From Roseibacillus sp. (GTDB taxonomy: Bacteria; Verrucomicrobiota; Verrucomicrobiae; Verrucomicrobiales; Akkermansiaceae), in assembly GCA_002723015.1 (NCBI GenBank), contig PBNG01000086.1, positions 6,638 through 25,437 on the forward strand: a stretch of DNA of 18,800 nt, written 5' to 3'. A program made the translations under genes and the position numbers. This document shows positions 8,422-15,500 of this stretch, one piece after another. Within the stretch, counting starts at the first letter, position 1, and the number at the start of each line of letters is the position of its first letter. The notes under the pieces are model-generated. The model worked only from the letters and a program-made list of their open reading frames with translations, made no database searches and had not been told where the DNA came from.

Positions 8422-9162
8422 TCAATTCTCAAGTTTTGTCCTGCTTCTCCTGTTCTGGATGAGAAACAGCAGCACCGGGATGAGGACAAGGACCATCCAG
8501 AGGGATCTGGATGAGGGAAGGGTGGCCTCGGCAGTCATGGACATGGGTTCGGTGGCGTGTTCCTTGAGGAGGAAGTTCCATTCGAGGCGGCGCCCCTCCT
8601 CTGACTGCGAAGAAGCGTTGGACTCTCGCGCCGCACCCGGCAGGTTCAGAATAAAGTTCAGGTTAGACTTGCCGAGCAGGGCGGGCATCCTGGCAATTGA
8701 TTTGGCTGCCGGGGTCGATTGAAGAAGCCAGCTGATGTCAACTTTCCTGTCATAGATGATGGCATCCTCCGAGATGCTCATCTCTGCCTCTCCGAACAGA
8801 ACTTCGGCCTTAACTCGTTTGTCAGGCTTCGAGGCATCCCGGAGCTGCCGCCGGGGGAAAGAGGCAAGCTTGTTGAGGTCATTGAAGGTTCCGGAAAACA
8901 GCAGGGTGACACCTCCTCCTTCTGCGGTATGGGTAAGACTTGTGATCTCGACATGAGGATCACGCTCTGCAGCCTCCTGAAGGACTTTGACCAGTTCGTC
9001 CGGTTCGCCAATCCGTTTTGCTACCGCGGAGGGCATCTTGTAACGGGCCTCGATTCGCCCCGATCCATCAGGATTCAACCAGATCTCCTCTTCGCCCTCG
9101 ATGCAGCCGGACAGCACCAGGCAGAGTGCGCCGAAAGTGACGACTAGAATCCGTGGAAGCAT
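8422..9162 (-). CDS. Lipoprotein with C-terminal membrane anchor, LppM-like
   Basis: The 246-residue protein begins with a lipoprotein signal peptide ending in lipobox LVLSGC (Cys20), so lipidation and envelope location are likely. The mature start, IEGEEEIWLNPDGSGRIEA, resembles LppM/DUF3153-type domains, which are extracytoplasmic beta-rich proteins of unclear function; this assignment is tentative. A second hydrophobic helix (about 218-236, SLWMVLVLIPVLLFLI) is followed by a basic tail (NRRSRTKLEN). The protein would therefore be held at both ends, lipid outside and tail in the cytoplasm. It lies 96 bases downstream of the RND transporter gene on the same strand and may be its accessory factor; that link is inferred from position only. 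Confidence 0.72.
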   Translation of the reverse strand: MLPRILVVTFGALCLVLSGCIEGEEEIWLNPDGSGRIEARYKMPSAVAKRIGEPDELVKVLQEAAERDPHVEITSLTHTAEGGGVTLLFSGTFNDLNKLASFPRRQLRDASKPDKRVKAEVLFGEAEMSISEDAIIYDRKVDISWLLQSTPAAKSIARMPALLGKSNLNFILNLPGAARESNASSQSEEGRRLEWNFLLKEHATEPMSMTAEATLPSSRSLWMVLVLIPVLLFLIQNRRSRTKLEN

Positions 9163-9258
9163 CCGCGCACTGTAGTTGGCCCTCGTCGATTGTCAGCCCC
9201 CGTCTTTCTAGGAGTAAGGAGGCCTTGAGGCCCTTGGTTCCAGCAGCTTATCACCCTC

Positions 9259-11574
9259 TCAGAGGCGGAGTCCTTTCCGCTGCTGCATCCTCTTTTCCTG
9301 TCGGCGTTCTTTTCGGCCCATCACCCAGTTCAGGAGAGCCGGCAGGAAGACCAGATCACCAAGGAGGGCCGCCACCATCGCTGAGCAGGCAAGACCTCCA
9401 AAAAAAGAGATCCCCGGCATTGAACTGAAGGTTGCGGCAAGGAAGGCACTCGAAATAACAGCAGTGGTAATCAGAAGAGCGACGCCCACCGTCCGGAAGG
9501 ATCGATCAATGGCAAGACGAACATCAGCTCCTTCCCGGCGTTCCCGTATAAATCTGATGAGAAAATGGATGGTGTCATCCACCGCGATTCCGAGACATAT
9601 GCTGAAAGTGAGAACGCTGCTGATCTGAAGTGGCTTGTCGAGGCAGTAGAGAAGACCTGTGTTGAAGAGCAGGGGGAAGGCATTGGGGATGATGCTGAGA
9701 AGTCCCAGGGTGAGGGAGCGCAGGGCGACAGTGAGGACAAGAAAGACGGTAATCGAGGCAAAGGAGAGGCTGCGCACAAGATCCCTGATCACGTTGGACA
9801 TGTTTTCTGCGGCAATCACTGCGGAGCCGGTGACATGCAGCGAGAAACCCGGATACAGCTGCTCCAGATTCTGTAGATCCTCCTGAAGATTCTTCACAGC
9901 CGGCCGAGTCGCCGCTGCGCCGGTATTGGGGAGGCGGACGTTGATCACGGTGCGCCTCAGATCAGGCTTGAGCATTCGGGCGGACAGTGTGGCTGGCATC
10001 GCCTGCATGAATATCTGCTCACGAGCTCCCGGGGGCAGGGCGCGCAGGGACTCGGGCATGAAATCAAGGATGGAGAGCGAGGGGCCAAAGGTCGCATCGG
10101 CCCCGAGGAGGGTCTGAATCCTCGAAACAAGTTCAAGCGTTCGGGGGTGACTGAAGGAAAGGGACGGATCCCAGGTCACGATGATGGGGACTTCCATGAT
10201 GCCTCCGAAGGCCTCGTCAGCAAGTTCGGAGGCTCGGTTGATTTCGGAGTCGTGGGGAAGGGTTTCTGTCCAGACGATATCTGACTTTAACTGAGTGGCG
10301 GTCCAGATGAGGGTGCCGGTGACAATCAGCGTAAGCACGGAGAGCGGCCGGGAGAGAGACGTTACTAGTCGCGCGATGAGGGTGAGCGATTCTCCAGATC
10401 CGTTCTCGCCTCCCGGTTGTCTTGCGGCTCGCCCGGGGGGCAGGCGGATCATGGAGGCTAGAAGAGGCACGAGAGTGATATTTGAGATCAGCCCGAGAAT
10501 GGATCCGGCGGCGGTGGCAAGCCCGAACCGCTGTACGCTTCCGGTTTCCGCGAGAGCCAGAGAGGCGAACCCGATGGTTGTGGTGAGCGCGGTGAGGACG
10601 CATGCGGTGCCGAGGAGACTTATGGCCCGCCGTGCTGCCTCGGAGCGTGAGCAGTCTCCTGCGCGTCGAATCTCGATCATGATGTGAACGGCGTTGGCAA
10701 AGGCGACGACGAAAACAATTGCTGGCAGTGGAATACTGATTCCATCGATCTTCAATCCGATCCACCCCATAAGGCCAAGAGTCCAGAGAACTGCGATCGC
10801 GGGCCCTGCCGCGACAACCATGGTCACGCTCGGGCTTCGAAAAAGGACAAGCGCGACAAGCATGGCAAGGAGCGCTCCGAGTGAACTGGTCACGAAAAAT
10901 TCTTTTGGGAGGCTGCTGAGCGTTTCGACCCTCACGGGAATGCTGCCAGTGAAGTTGGCAGTGCAGGAGAGTTCGCCAAACCACTTCTGGCGGAGTTGGA
11001 GAAGGTGCTCGTAGATTGGAGTTACCCGGGTCATGGTCTGGGGTCCGTCCTCCACCAGCTCAATAGTGACCAGGGTTGTTTCCCCATTTGAGGAGACAAG
11101 GTGACCGGAAGCGAAGGGATGAACCTGAGCAAAGGCCCGCGCTTGCTCGAAAATCTCCGGGTCTGAATCCGGAGAGGGAAGAAGCGGTTCCTTGTTGGGT
11201 CCGGGAACATCGAGAAGACTCAGGACCGAGAGGACATCAGGGAGCTTCTGCGCGTCAGTGGTGAAGCCCCTGAGGGCCTGGGCGAAGGCGCTGCTGAAGA
11301 TTTGCCCATCAAGAACGAGAATTATGCCGTTGTCGTCCGGTCCGAATTGCTCAAAGTACTCCTCAAGGAGGGCAAATTCTTCATCTCCCTGCTTGAAAAT
11401 TTCGCGTGGCTCACCATCAAAGCGCACCTGAGTCAGACCGGCGATAGCAAGGACGGTCGTGATAGCGAGAATAGCAAGGAACCAGCGTTTCCGTCGGAGC
11501 AGGAAGTGGGAATACCGTTCTGAGAGCTTCAGGGAGGCCTTTCTCTGGTCGGTGGTGTCGAGGTGTGTCGTCAA
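9259..11574 (-). CDS. RND-superfamily (MMPL type) exporter
   Basis: The 771-residue inner-membrane transporter has the duplicated RND layout. TM1 is at about 31-48, a large periplasmic loop at 50-225 and TM2-6 at 226-385. The second half repeats this: TM7 at about 411-428, a loop to 600 and TM8-12 to about 752. The second half carries GIAVDDTIHF (662-671), whose Asp pair is the usual proton-relay site. The equivalent in the first half, AFANAVHIM (291-299), has no acidic residue. Relatives in COG1033 and the hopanoid exporter HpnN move lipids, sterol-like or other hydrophobic molecules out of the cytoplasmic membrane. The start is TTG 11574. It lies 46 bases after eboC and ahead of a lipoprotein gene, suggesting one envelope transport operon. 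Substrate unknown. Confidence 0.88.
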   Translation of the reverse strand: MTTHLDTTDQRKASLKLSERYSHFLLRRKRWFLAILAITTVLAIAGLTQVRFDGEPREIFKQGDEEFALLEEYFEQFGPDDNGIILVLDGQIFSSAFAQALRGFTTDAQKLPDVLSVLSLLDVPGPNKEPLLPSPDSDPEIFEQARAFAQVHPFASGHLVSSNGETTLVTIELVEDGPQTMTRVTPIYEHLLQLRQKWFGELSCTANFTGSIPVRVETLSSLPKEFFVTSSLGALLAMLVALVLFRSPSVTMVVAAGPAIAVLWTLGLMGWIGLKIDGISIPLPAIVFVVAFANAVHIMIEIRRAGDCSRSEAARRAISLLGTACVLTALTTTIGFASLALAETGSVQRFGLATAAGSILGLISNITLVPLLASMIRLPPGRAARQPGGENGSGESLTLIARLVTSLSRPLSVLTLIVTGTLIWTATQLKSDIVWTETLPHDSEINRASELADEAFGGIMEVPIIVTWDPSLSFSHPRTLELVSRIQTLLGADATFGPSLSILDFMPESLRALPPGAREQIFMQAMPATLSARMLKPDLRRTVINVRLPNTGAAATRPAVKNLQEDLQNLEQLYPGFSLHVTGSAVIAAENMSNVIRDLVRSLSFASITVFLVLTVALRSLTLGLLSIIPNAFPLLFNTGLLYCLDKPLQISSVLTFSICLGIAVDDTIHFLIRFIRERREGADVRLAIDRSFRTVGVALLITTAVISSAFLAATFSSMPGISFFGGLACSAMVAALLGDLVFLPALLNWVMGRKERRQEKRMQQRKGLRL

Positions 11575-11620
11575 ACCGGAATCAATGGTGAGGAATGCCT
11601 GCTGGGTTCTCTTCCTGGAC

Positions 11621-12616
11621 TCAGGTCGCGGGAGCGACTCGCTGAAGAACCAGTGATAGAACCATGCATGATAATGGCAGGCAGGGAAGAAGGGCTGGAC
11701 TGGGCATCAGCGGAAAGCTGGTTATCTGTAACATGATCGCGATTCCGGGAAACGCCAGTAGATCCACGAGGCAGATCCCCGCGAGTGAGCGAGAGACAAA
11801 CTCCGGGACCGATCTTCGGAGAATGAAGAGGCTGCGGGCGGTCCAATAGACAAATGCGGCGAGAGCGGGGAGAGCAGAAAGTAAGGGGGAGGCCCCCCCG
11901 GGCTTATCGAAAGATCCACTGATCCACCACCAGATGTGAGTGAGAAGACAGGCGAAAAGCAGAAAGCGCAGGCTGAGTCGAGGAACCGTTCCTGTGGTGG
12001 GACCACTTTCGTAGCGGGCCGCAAGAGTGAGTCCGGCCACGTAGACGAGAGACCCAAGGCCCATAAGAATAATGACCGGCAGCGGATTAAGGGACTGAGC
12101 AGCCAACCCGGGCGACCAGCTCGCGGCGCTGAAAAAACCAAGGGGATAGAGGAGTCCCCGGCACAGTCCCATCGGGATGATCGCTGTCGGGGTTTTTTTA
12201 TGGAGAATGGTGTAGCAGACGATGCTGGTGAGAAGTGCGGCTCCAAGGAGAGGGACGATGGCCGCGGATAGGCTGAGGGGGACAAGACAGGCTATCGAGA
12301 GGATGGCGAACACAAGTGCAATACCCCCGATTGCCCGGCGTGACCAGCGCCCGCTCGGGATGGCGCGTTCGGGTCGGTATTGCTCATCAAAACAGGCATC
12401 CTTCCAGTCGTTCAGGAAGGTGCCGAAGAGGTAGGCGCAGCTGGCGGATCCAAGTAGGAGTGCGACGAGGACCAGTTCCCCGCCGATGCTCTCCGGTGCC
12501 TCATGGAAACAGCGTGCCACGAGAAAACCCGTGATCACGTTCGACCAGACAGTGGGAAGATTGGATACTCTCCCAATGGCGAGGAGATCAAAAAAACGCT
12601 GACTCTTTTCGCTCAA
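11621..12616 (-). CDS. eboC: UbiA-like membrane protein EboC
   Basis: EboC is a UbiA-superfamily integral membrane protein of the Ebo metabolite-traffic system, which in cyanobacteria is needed to move the scytonemin precursor to the periplasm. The 331-residue protein has about eight or nine hydrophobic helices. The prenyltransferase Asp motif NDWKDACFDEQYRPER begins at residue 69 (Asn69, Asp70, Asp73, Asp77). In place of a second DxxxD motif it has GLTLAARYESG, which I associate with EboC rather than UbiA or MenA. An isoprenoid substrate is expected but not shown. The start is TTG 12616; no in-frame ATG is near. It follows eboE by 27 bases and precedes the RND exporter, so the three are probably co-transcribed. 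A generic UbiA prenyltransferase is the alternative. Confidence 0.82.
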   Translation of the reverse strand: MSEKSQRFFDLLAIGRVSNLPTVWSNVITGFLVARCFHEAPESIGGELVLVALLLGSASCAYLFGTFLNDWKDACFDEQYRPERAIPSGRWSRRAIGGIALVFAILSIACLVPLSLSAAIVPLLGAALLTSIVCYTILHKKTPTAIIPMGLCRGLLYPLGFFSAASWSPGLAAQSLNPLPVIILMGLGSLVYVAGLTLAARYESGPTTGTVPRLSLRFLLFACLLTHIWWWISGSFDKPGGASPLLSALPALAAFVYWTARSLFILRRSVPEFVSRSLAGICLVDLLAFPGIAIMLQITSFPLMPSPALLPCLPLSCMVLSLVLQRVAPAT

Positions 12617-12643
12617 GGGGCATGAGGGCCAGTTCGGCCGCAG

Positions 12644-13792
12644 TTAAAGTTGAGTGAGGACCCACCGATATTCCTCGGCAATCTGCCGCACAATTGGTTT
12701 CTGGAGATCTCCGGGAAGGACGCCCCAGGTGTAGGTTTCAATCTCGAAGTGTGAGCAGAATTCCGGATGGGAATTACGGTAAGCAAGGAGATCACCGACA
12801 TGATCCTTTGTCGATCGAAGGGGCGGCTCTGGTTCGGCATAGAGGGGTATATGAAAATGGACCCTGGCTTCTCCCTGCCCCTGGGATTTGAATGCAGGAT
12901 TTCTGATCTCTGCAAGGGCTTCCGGGAGATCCGTGAAATATAAATTAGTTCCGTTACCTGAGGTGATGAGCTGATGCAGGTAGGTTGGTTCGTGAAATTT
13001 TGAGATCGCCTCAAGGGCGCTGGGGGTATCGAGGTCGAAGGCGAGTGCATTGGAAAGATGAACCTTGGAAATGCGTAATCCAGCCTTTCGGAAAGTATCG
13101 AGAGCGGTGTGACAGTCATTGAACTCCACGGCGAAATGGCAGGTATCGTAATTAATCCCGATTCTACGGAGAAGGAGGGCCGGATCGTCTGAGCTCGCCA
13201 GAAAGCGATCAAAAAAGGCTACCGTGTCGCTGGTGTGCTCAAAGTGACCGAGAGGCTCTGGCTCCAGACCGAGGTGCAGGTCCCGTCCAGTTCGGTCCGC
13301 CAGTAGTTCGATGTGTCGGGCGCATGCTTCGAGATGCTTGAAGATGGCGGACTCGTCAGCTCCAAAGGATTTGAATGACCCGGGGAGAGTTGAAACGGAT
13401 CCTTCCAGGCCTTCGGGCGTCAATTGCGAGATAATATCGAACAGTTGTTTCGTATAGAAGAGTCGGTCTGGCGAGGACCAGTCAGGGCGGTAGACGTTTT
13501 CCTTGACGCGGGTCCCATGGAAAGATCCGTAAGGGAATCCGTTGATGGTAAAAACATAGCAGTTGTGCTCGGAAAGCCACTCCTTGAAAAGGGGAAGATT
13601 GTCGCCCTCCAGCAGCTCGCGGGCCGCGACGGCGGAGAGTCGCAGGCCGATAGCGTAGGGTTCATTTTCCCGGGTGATCTCGTCCCGAACTTTCAAGGTA
13701 TGATCTTCCAACGCACCCAGAGTTTCCGCCCACGTTTCCGCCGGATGAATGTTCGTGCAGTAGGACAGGTGATGGTTGTGATCGAGATGCAC
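12644..13792 (-). CDS. eboE: Metabolite traffic protein EboE (TIM-barrel, sugar isomerase-like)
   Basis: EboE belongs to the xylose isomerase-like TIM-barrel superfamily and is a core member of the ebo operon; its exact reaction is not known. The 382-residue protein opens with the typical HLSYCTNIHPAETW (8-21). Likely metal or substrate contacts are Glu177 and Glu179 in LGLEPEP, Asp216 and His219 in YDTCHF, His245 in SKVHLS, the pair in HFHIPLY (312-318) and Glu351 in FEIETYTW. The start is GTG 13792, which places the conserved N-terminus correctly. A strong AAGGAG lies at 13819-13824, about 26 bases upstream, too far for normal pairing, and no standard in-frame start lies between. eboC follows closely on the same strand. 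Confidence 0.9.
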   Translation of the reverse strand: MHLDHNHHLSYCTNIHPAETWAETLGALEDHTLKVRDEITRENEPYAIGLRLSAVAARELLEGDNLPLFKEWLSEHNCYVFTINGFPYGSFHGTRVKENVYRPDWSSPDRLFYTKQLFDIISQLTPEGLEGSVSTLPGSFKSFGADESAIFKHLEACARHIELLADRTGRDLHLGLEPEPLGHFEHTSDTVAFFDRFLASSDDPALLLRRIGINYDTCHFAVEFNDCHTALDTFRKAGLRISKVHLSNALAFDLDTPSALEAISKFHEPTYLHQLITSGNGTNLYFTDLPEALAEIRNPAFKSQGQGEARVHFHIPLYAEPEPPLRSTKDHVGDLLAYRNSHPEFCSHFEIETYTWGVLPGDLQKPIVRQIAEEYRWVLTQL

Positions 13793-13885
13793 AATACTAA
13801 CGAAGTGATGATGAAGATCTCCTTATGAGAAGGTGTTCGTGGAAGGACGGACTGCGGACCGAGTGAAGCCTGACCGGGGCTCTGG

Positions 13886-14209
13886 TCAACCTCGAATCTC
13901 GGTGGCCAGTGCAGTGTTGGGATCCCTCGATCCGCTCTCATGTCCCTTCGCGTAGGAGAACAGGTCTCTGTGCCCATATTCGATGAACCTCTCCTTCTGG
14001 TCATCGTCGAGTCTCGACCAAATGGCGACATTGAAGGTGCGGTTGATTTTCATCATCATTTTCAGGGTGAGCTGGCGTCCGGACCGAGCGCGCCTCACCT
14101 GTTTGTGGGTGAGCTGTTCTGGCGAACTCTCAACAAGGTCGGTATTAGTCAGTCCCCAGGCTTCCATCAGGAAGTCTAAAGGTTGTGTTCCGAGGTCACG
14201 TTCTCCCAT
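13886..14209 (-). CDS. Small XRE/Cro-like helix-turn-helix protein
   Basis: A 107-residue protein with one probable helix-turn-helix region at about 17-62. The string LTNTDLVESSPEQLTHKQVRR, followed by RSGRQLTLKMMMKINRTFN, has the helix spacing of XRE-type DNA-binding domains. A charged, possibly helical tail (DDDQKERFIEYGHRDLF) follows, then a polar end. I do not know a named family for it. It is the first gene of the minus-strand arm, 93 bases upstream of eboE, and its start lies about 100 bases from the divergent arm. It could therefore regulate both ebo arms, but that is positional inference only. The start is ATG 14209 with no clear Shine-Dalgarno. Confidence 0.65.
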   Translation of the reverse strand: MGERDLGTQPLDFLMEAWGLTNTDLVESSPEQLTHKQVRRARSGRQLTLKMMMKINRTFNVAIWSRLDDDQKERFIEYGHRDLFSYAKGHESGSRDPNTALATEIRG

Positions 14210-14306
14210 GTAGGGACCTGTATTCCCCGGTAGAAGCCGATGAGCGAGTAGATTTTATATCAAATTACTCCTTCAGAATGTTCCTCTCGGTGGCTACATT
14301 CCGAAC
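14210..14306. promoter_or_regulatory. Divergent promoter region of the ebo arms
   Basis: This is a 97-base gap between divergent genes. An AT-rich patch at 14251-14266 (gattttatatcaaatt) contains TATAAA on the minus strand about 45 bases before the XRE-like gene, a plausible -10 box without a clear -35. On the plus strand the same patch could also serve as a -10. An inverted repeat, gaatgt (14276-14281) and acattc (14296-14301), ends five bases before the ATG at 14307 and could be an operator or a translational structure. Confidence 0.4.
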
Positions 14307-14573
14307 ATGCCCAACAAGAAAGACATCCTTGACCTCTATTTCATGGATGCGCGCTACAAGTTGATCGATATTGCCGCTTTTCTGGACCGGCTTGATCGTC
14401 ATGAGGGAGAGAGTGACTTCCGCCACTCGGGTTTTCTCAAGGCCATGGAGGCGATGTTGAGCCCGGGGGATCAGCCTCGGGCCAAAGCGGTTCTGGAGTC
14501 GCTTTCCGATCACTCGACAGAACCTGTCGAAAGCTCCACAATCCAGTTCGCCTACGGAGCTCCGCAGGACTAG
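14307..14573 (+). CDS. Conserved-looking small protein upstream of eboB, function unknown
   Basis: An 88-residue, soluble, mostly helical protein starting MPNKKDILDLYFMDARYKLIDIAAFLDR. The charged tract ESDFRH and later residues RAKAVLESLSDHSTEPVES give it a genuine protein composition. It has no signal peptide, membrane segment or cysteine. I do not recognise a named domain; it is far too short to be a full EboA. It is the first gene of the plus-strand arm and sits 42 bases before eboB, so it is probably co-transcribed and may work with that hydrolase. The start is ATG 14307; ribosome-binding sequence is weak. Confident that it is a gene, not of its role. Confidence 0.7.
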   Translation: MPNKKDILDLYFMDARYKLIDIAAFLDRLDRHEGESDFRHSGFLKAMEAMLSPGDQPRAKAVLESLSDHSTEPVESSTIQFAYGAPQD

Positions 14574-14615
14574 GGATATCGTCTTAGTTTTCATTTTCAG
14601 CCACCTCAGAAAATC

Positions 14616-15413
14616 ATGCGCTACATCGAACCGCACGCTCACATGGTTAGCCGGACGACGGATGACTATCAGTCGATTGCGCAGGCTGGTTGTGAGGCCC
14701 TGTGCGAGCCTGCTTTCTGGGCGGGCTACGACCGGGGATCGGTAGAGGGCTTCAGGGATTACTTTCGCCAACTAACCCAGTATGAGCCAGCACGAGCTGC
14801 GAAATTCGGCATTCCCCATTTCACCTGGCTCTGTATCAATCCCAAAGAGGCGGACGATGTAGTCTTTGGAAGAGAGGTTCTGTCTCTCATTCCTGAGTTT
14901 CTGGAACAGCCAACCGTCCTCGGCATAGGAGAGATCGGCCTGAACAAGAATACAAAGAATGAGCATACGATTCTGGAGGAGCATATCGCTCTCGCTAAGG
15001 AGCGGGATTTGCCCATCCTAGTCCATACTCCTCATCTGGAGGACAAGCTCAAGGGAACCCGGTTGATCGTGGACGCTTTGAAAAATGCGCAGGTCGATCC
15101 CGACCGTGTGGTCATCGATCATGTTGAAGAGCATACTGCTGCGATCGCCCTCGATGCGGGCTTCTGGGCGGGGATGACGCTGTATCCTGAGTCGAAGTGC
15201 ACACCGGCCCGGGCCATCGATATACTAGAGACCTTCGGGACGGAGCGAATCTGGATGAATTCCGCATGCGACTGGGGAATTTCGGATCCCCTCGCAGTGA
15301 TCAAGTGTGCATTGGAAATGAAGAAGCGTCAGCATGCGAGTGAGCTTGTTGAAAAGGTAATTTACGAGAACCCGCGGACCTTCCTCAGGCAGAGTCCCAA
15401 TTTTACGGTCTAG
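14616..15413 (+). CDS. eboB: TatD-family metal-dependent hydrolase EboB
   Basis: A 265-residue TIM-barrel amidohydrolase of the TatD superfamily. Metal ligands are readable: His7 and His9 (EPHAHM), Glu106 (GIGEIGLN), His137 (LVHTPH), His169 (VIDHVEEH) and Asp219 (NSACDWG). The N-terminal VSRTTDDYQSIAQAGCEALCEPAFWAGYDR is the pattern I associate with EboB rather than TatD nucleases. In the ebo system its substrate is unknown; TatD relatives are DNases or phosphodiesterases. It follows the 88-residue protein by 42 bases and lies divergent from eboE/eboC. The start ATG 14616 puts the HxH motif at the usual distance from the N-terminus. The alternative is a general TatD-like hydrolase unconnected to Ebo. 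Confidence 0.87.
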   Translation: MRYIEPHAHMVSRTTDDYQSIAQAGCEALCEPAFWAGYDRGSVEGFRDYFRQLTQYEPARAAKFGIPHFTWLCINPKEADDVVFGREVLSLIPEFLEQPTVLGIGEIGLNKNTKNEHTILEEHIALAKERDLPILVHTPHLEDKLKGTRLIVDALKNAQVDPDRVVIDHVEEHTAAIALDAGFWAGMTLYPESKCTPARAIDILETFGTERIWMNSACDWGISDPLAVIKCALEMKKRQHASELVEKVIYENPRTFLRQSPNFTV

Positions 15414-15500
15414 CAGGGCCTTTGGTTCACGCTGCAGTGCGTTAGGCTGCAGTTCCGATTGACCACTCCCGGTGAGCGGTGCATTCCTAGCGGTAGACGA

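Noticed and set aside
14307..14573. The 88-residue protein as EboA
   Set aside because: EboA is roughly twice as long or more, and I see no EboA sequence pattern in this protein.
15432..15452. Repeated ctgcag palindromes between eboB and the transporter gene as a terminator
   Set aside because: Two six-base palindromes nine bases apart are easily chance, and no T-run follows.
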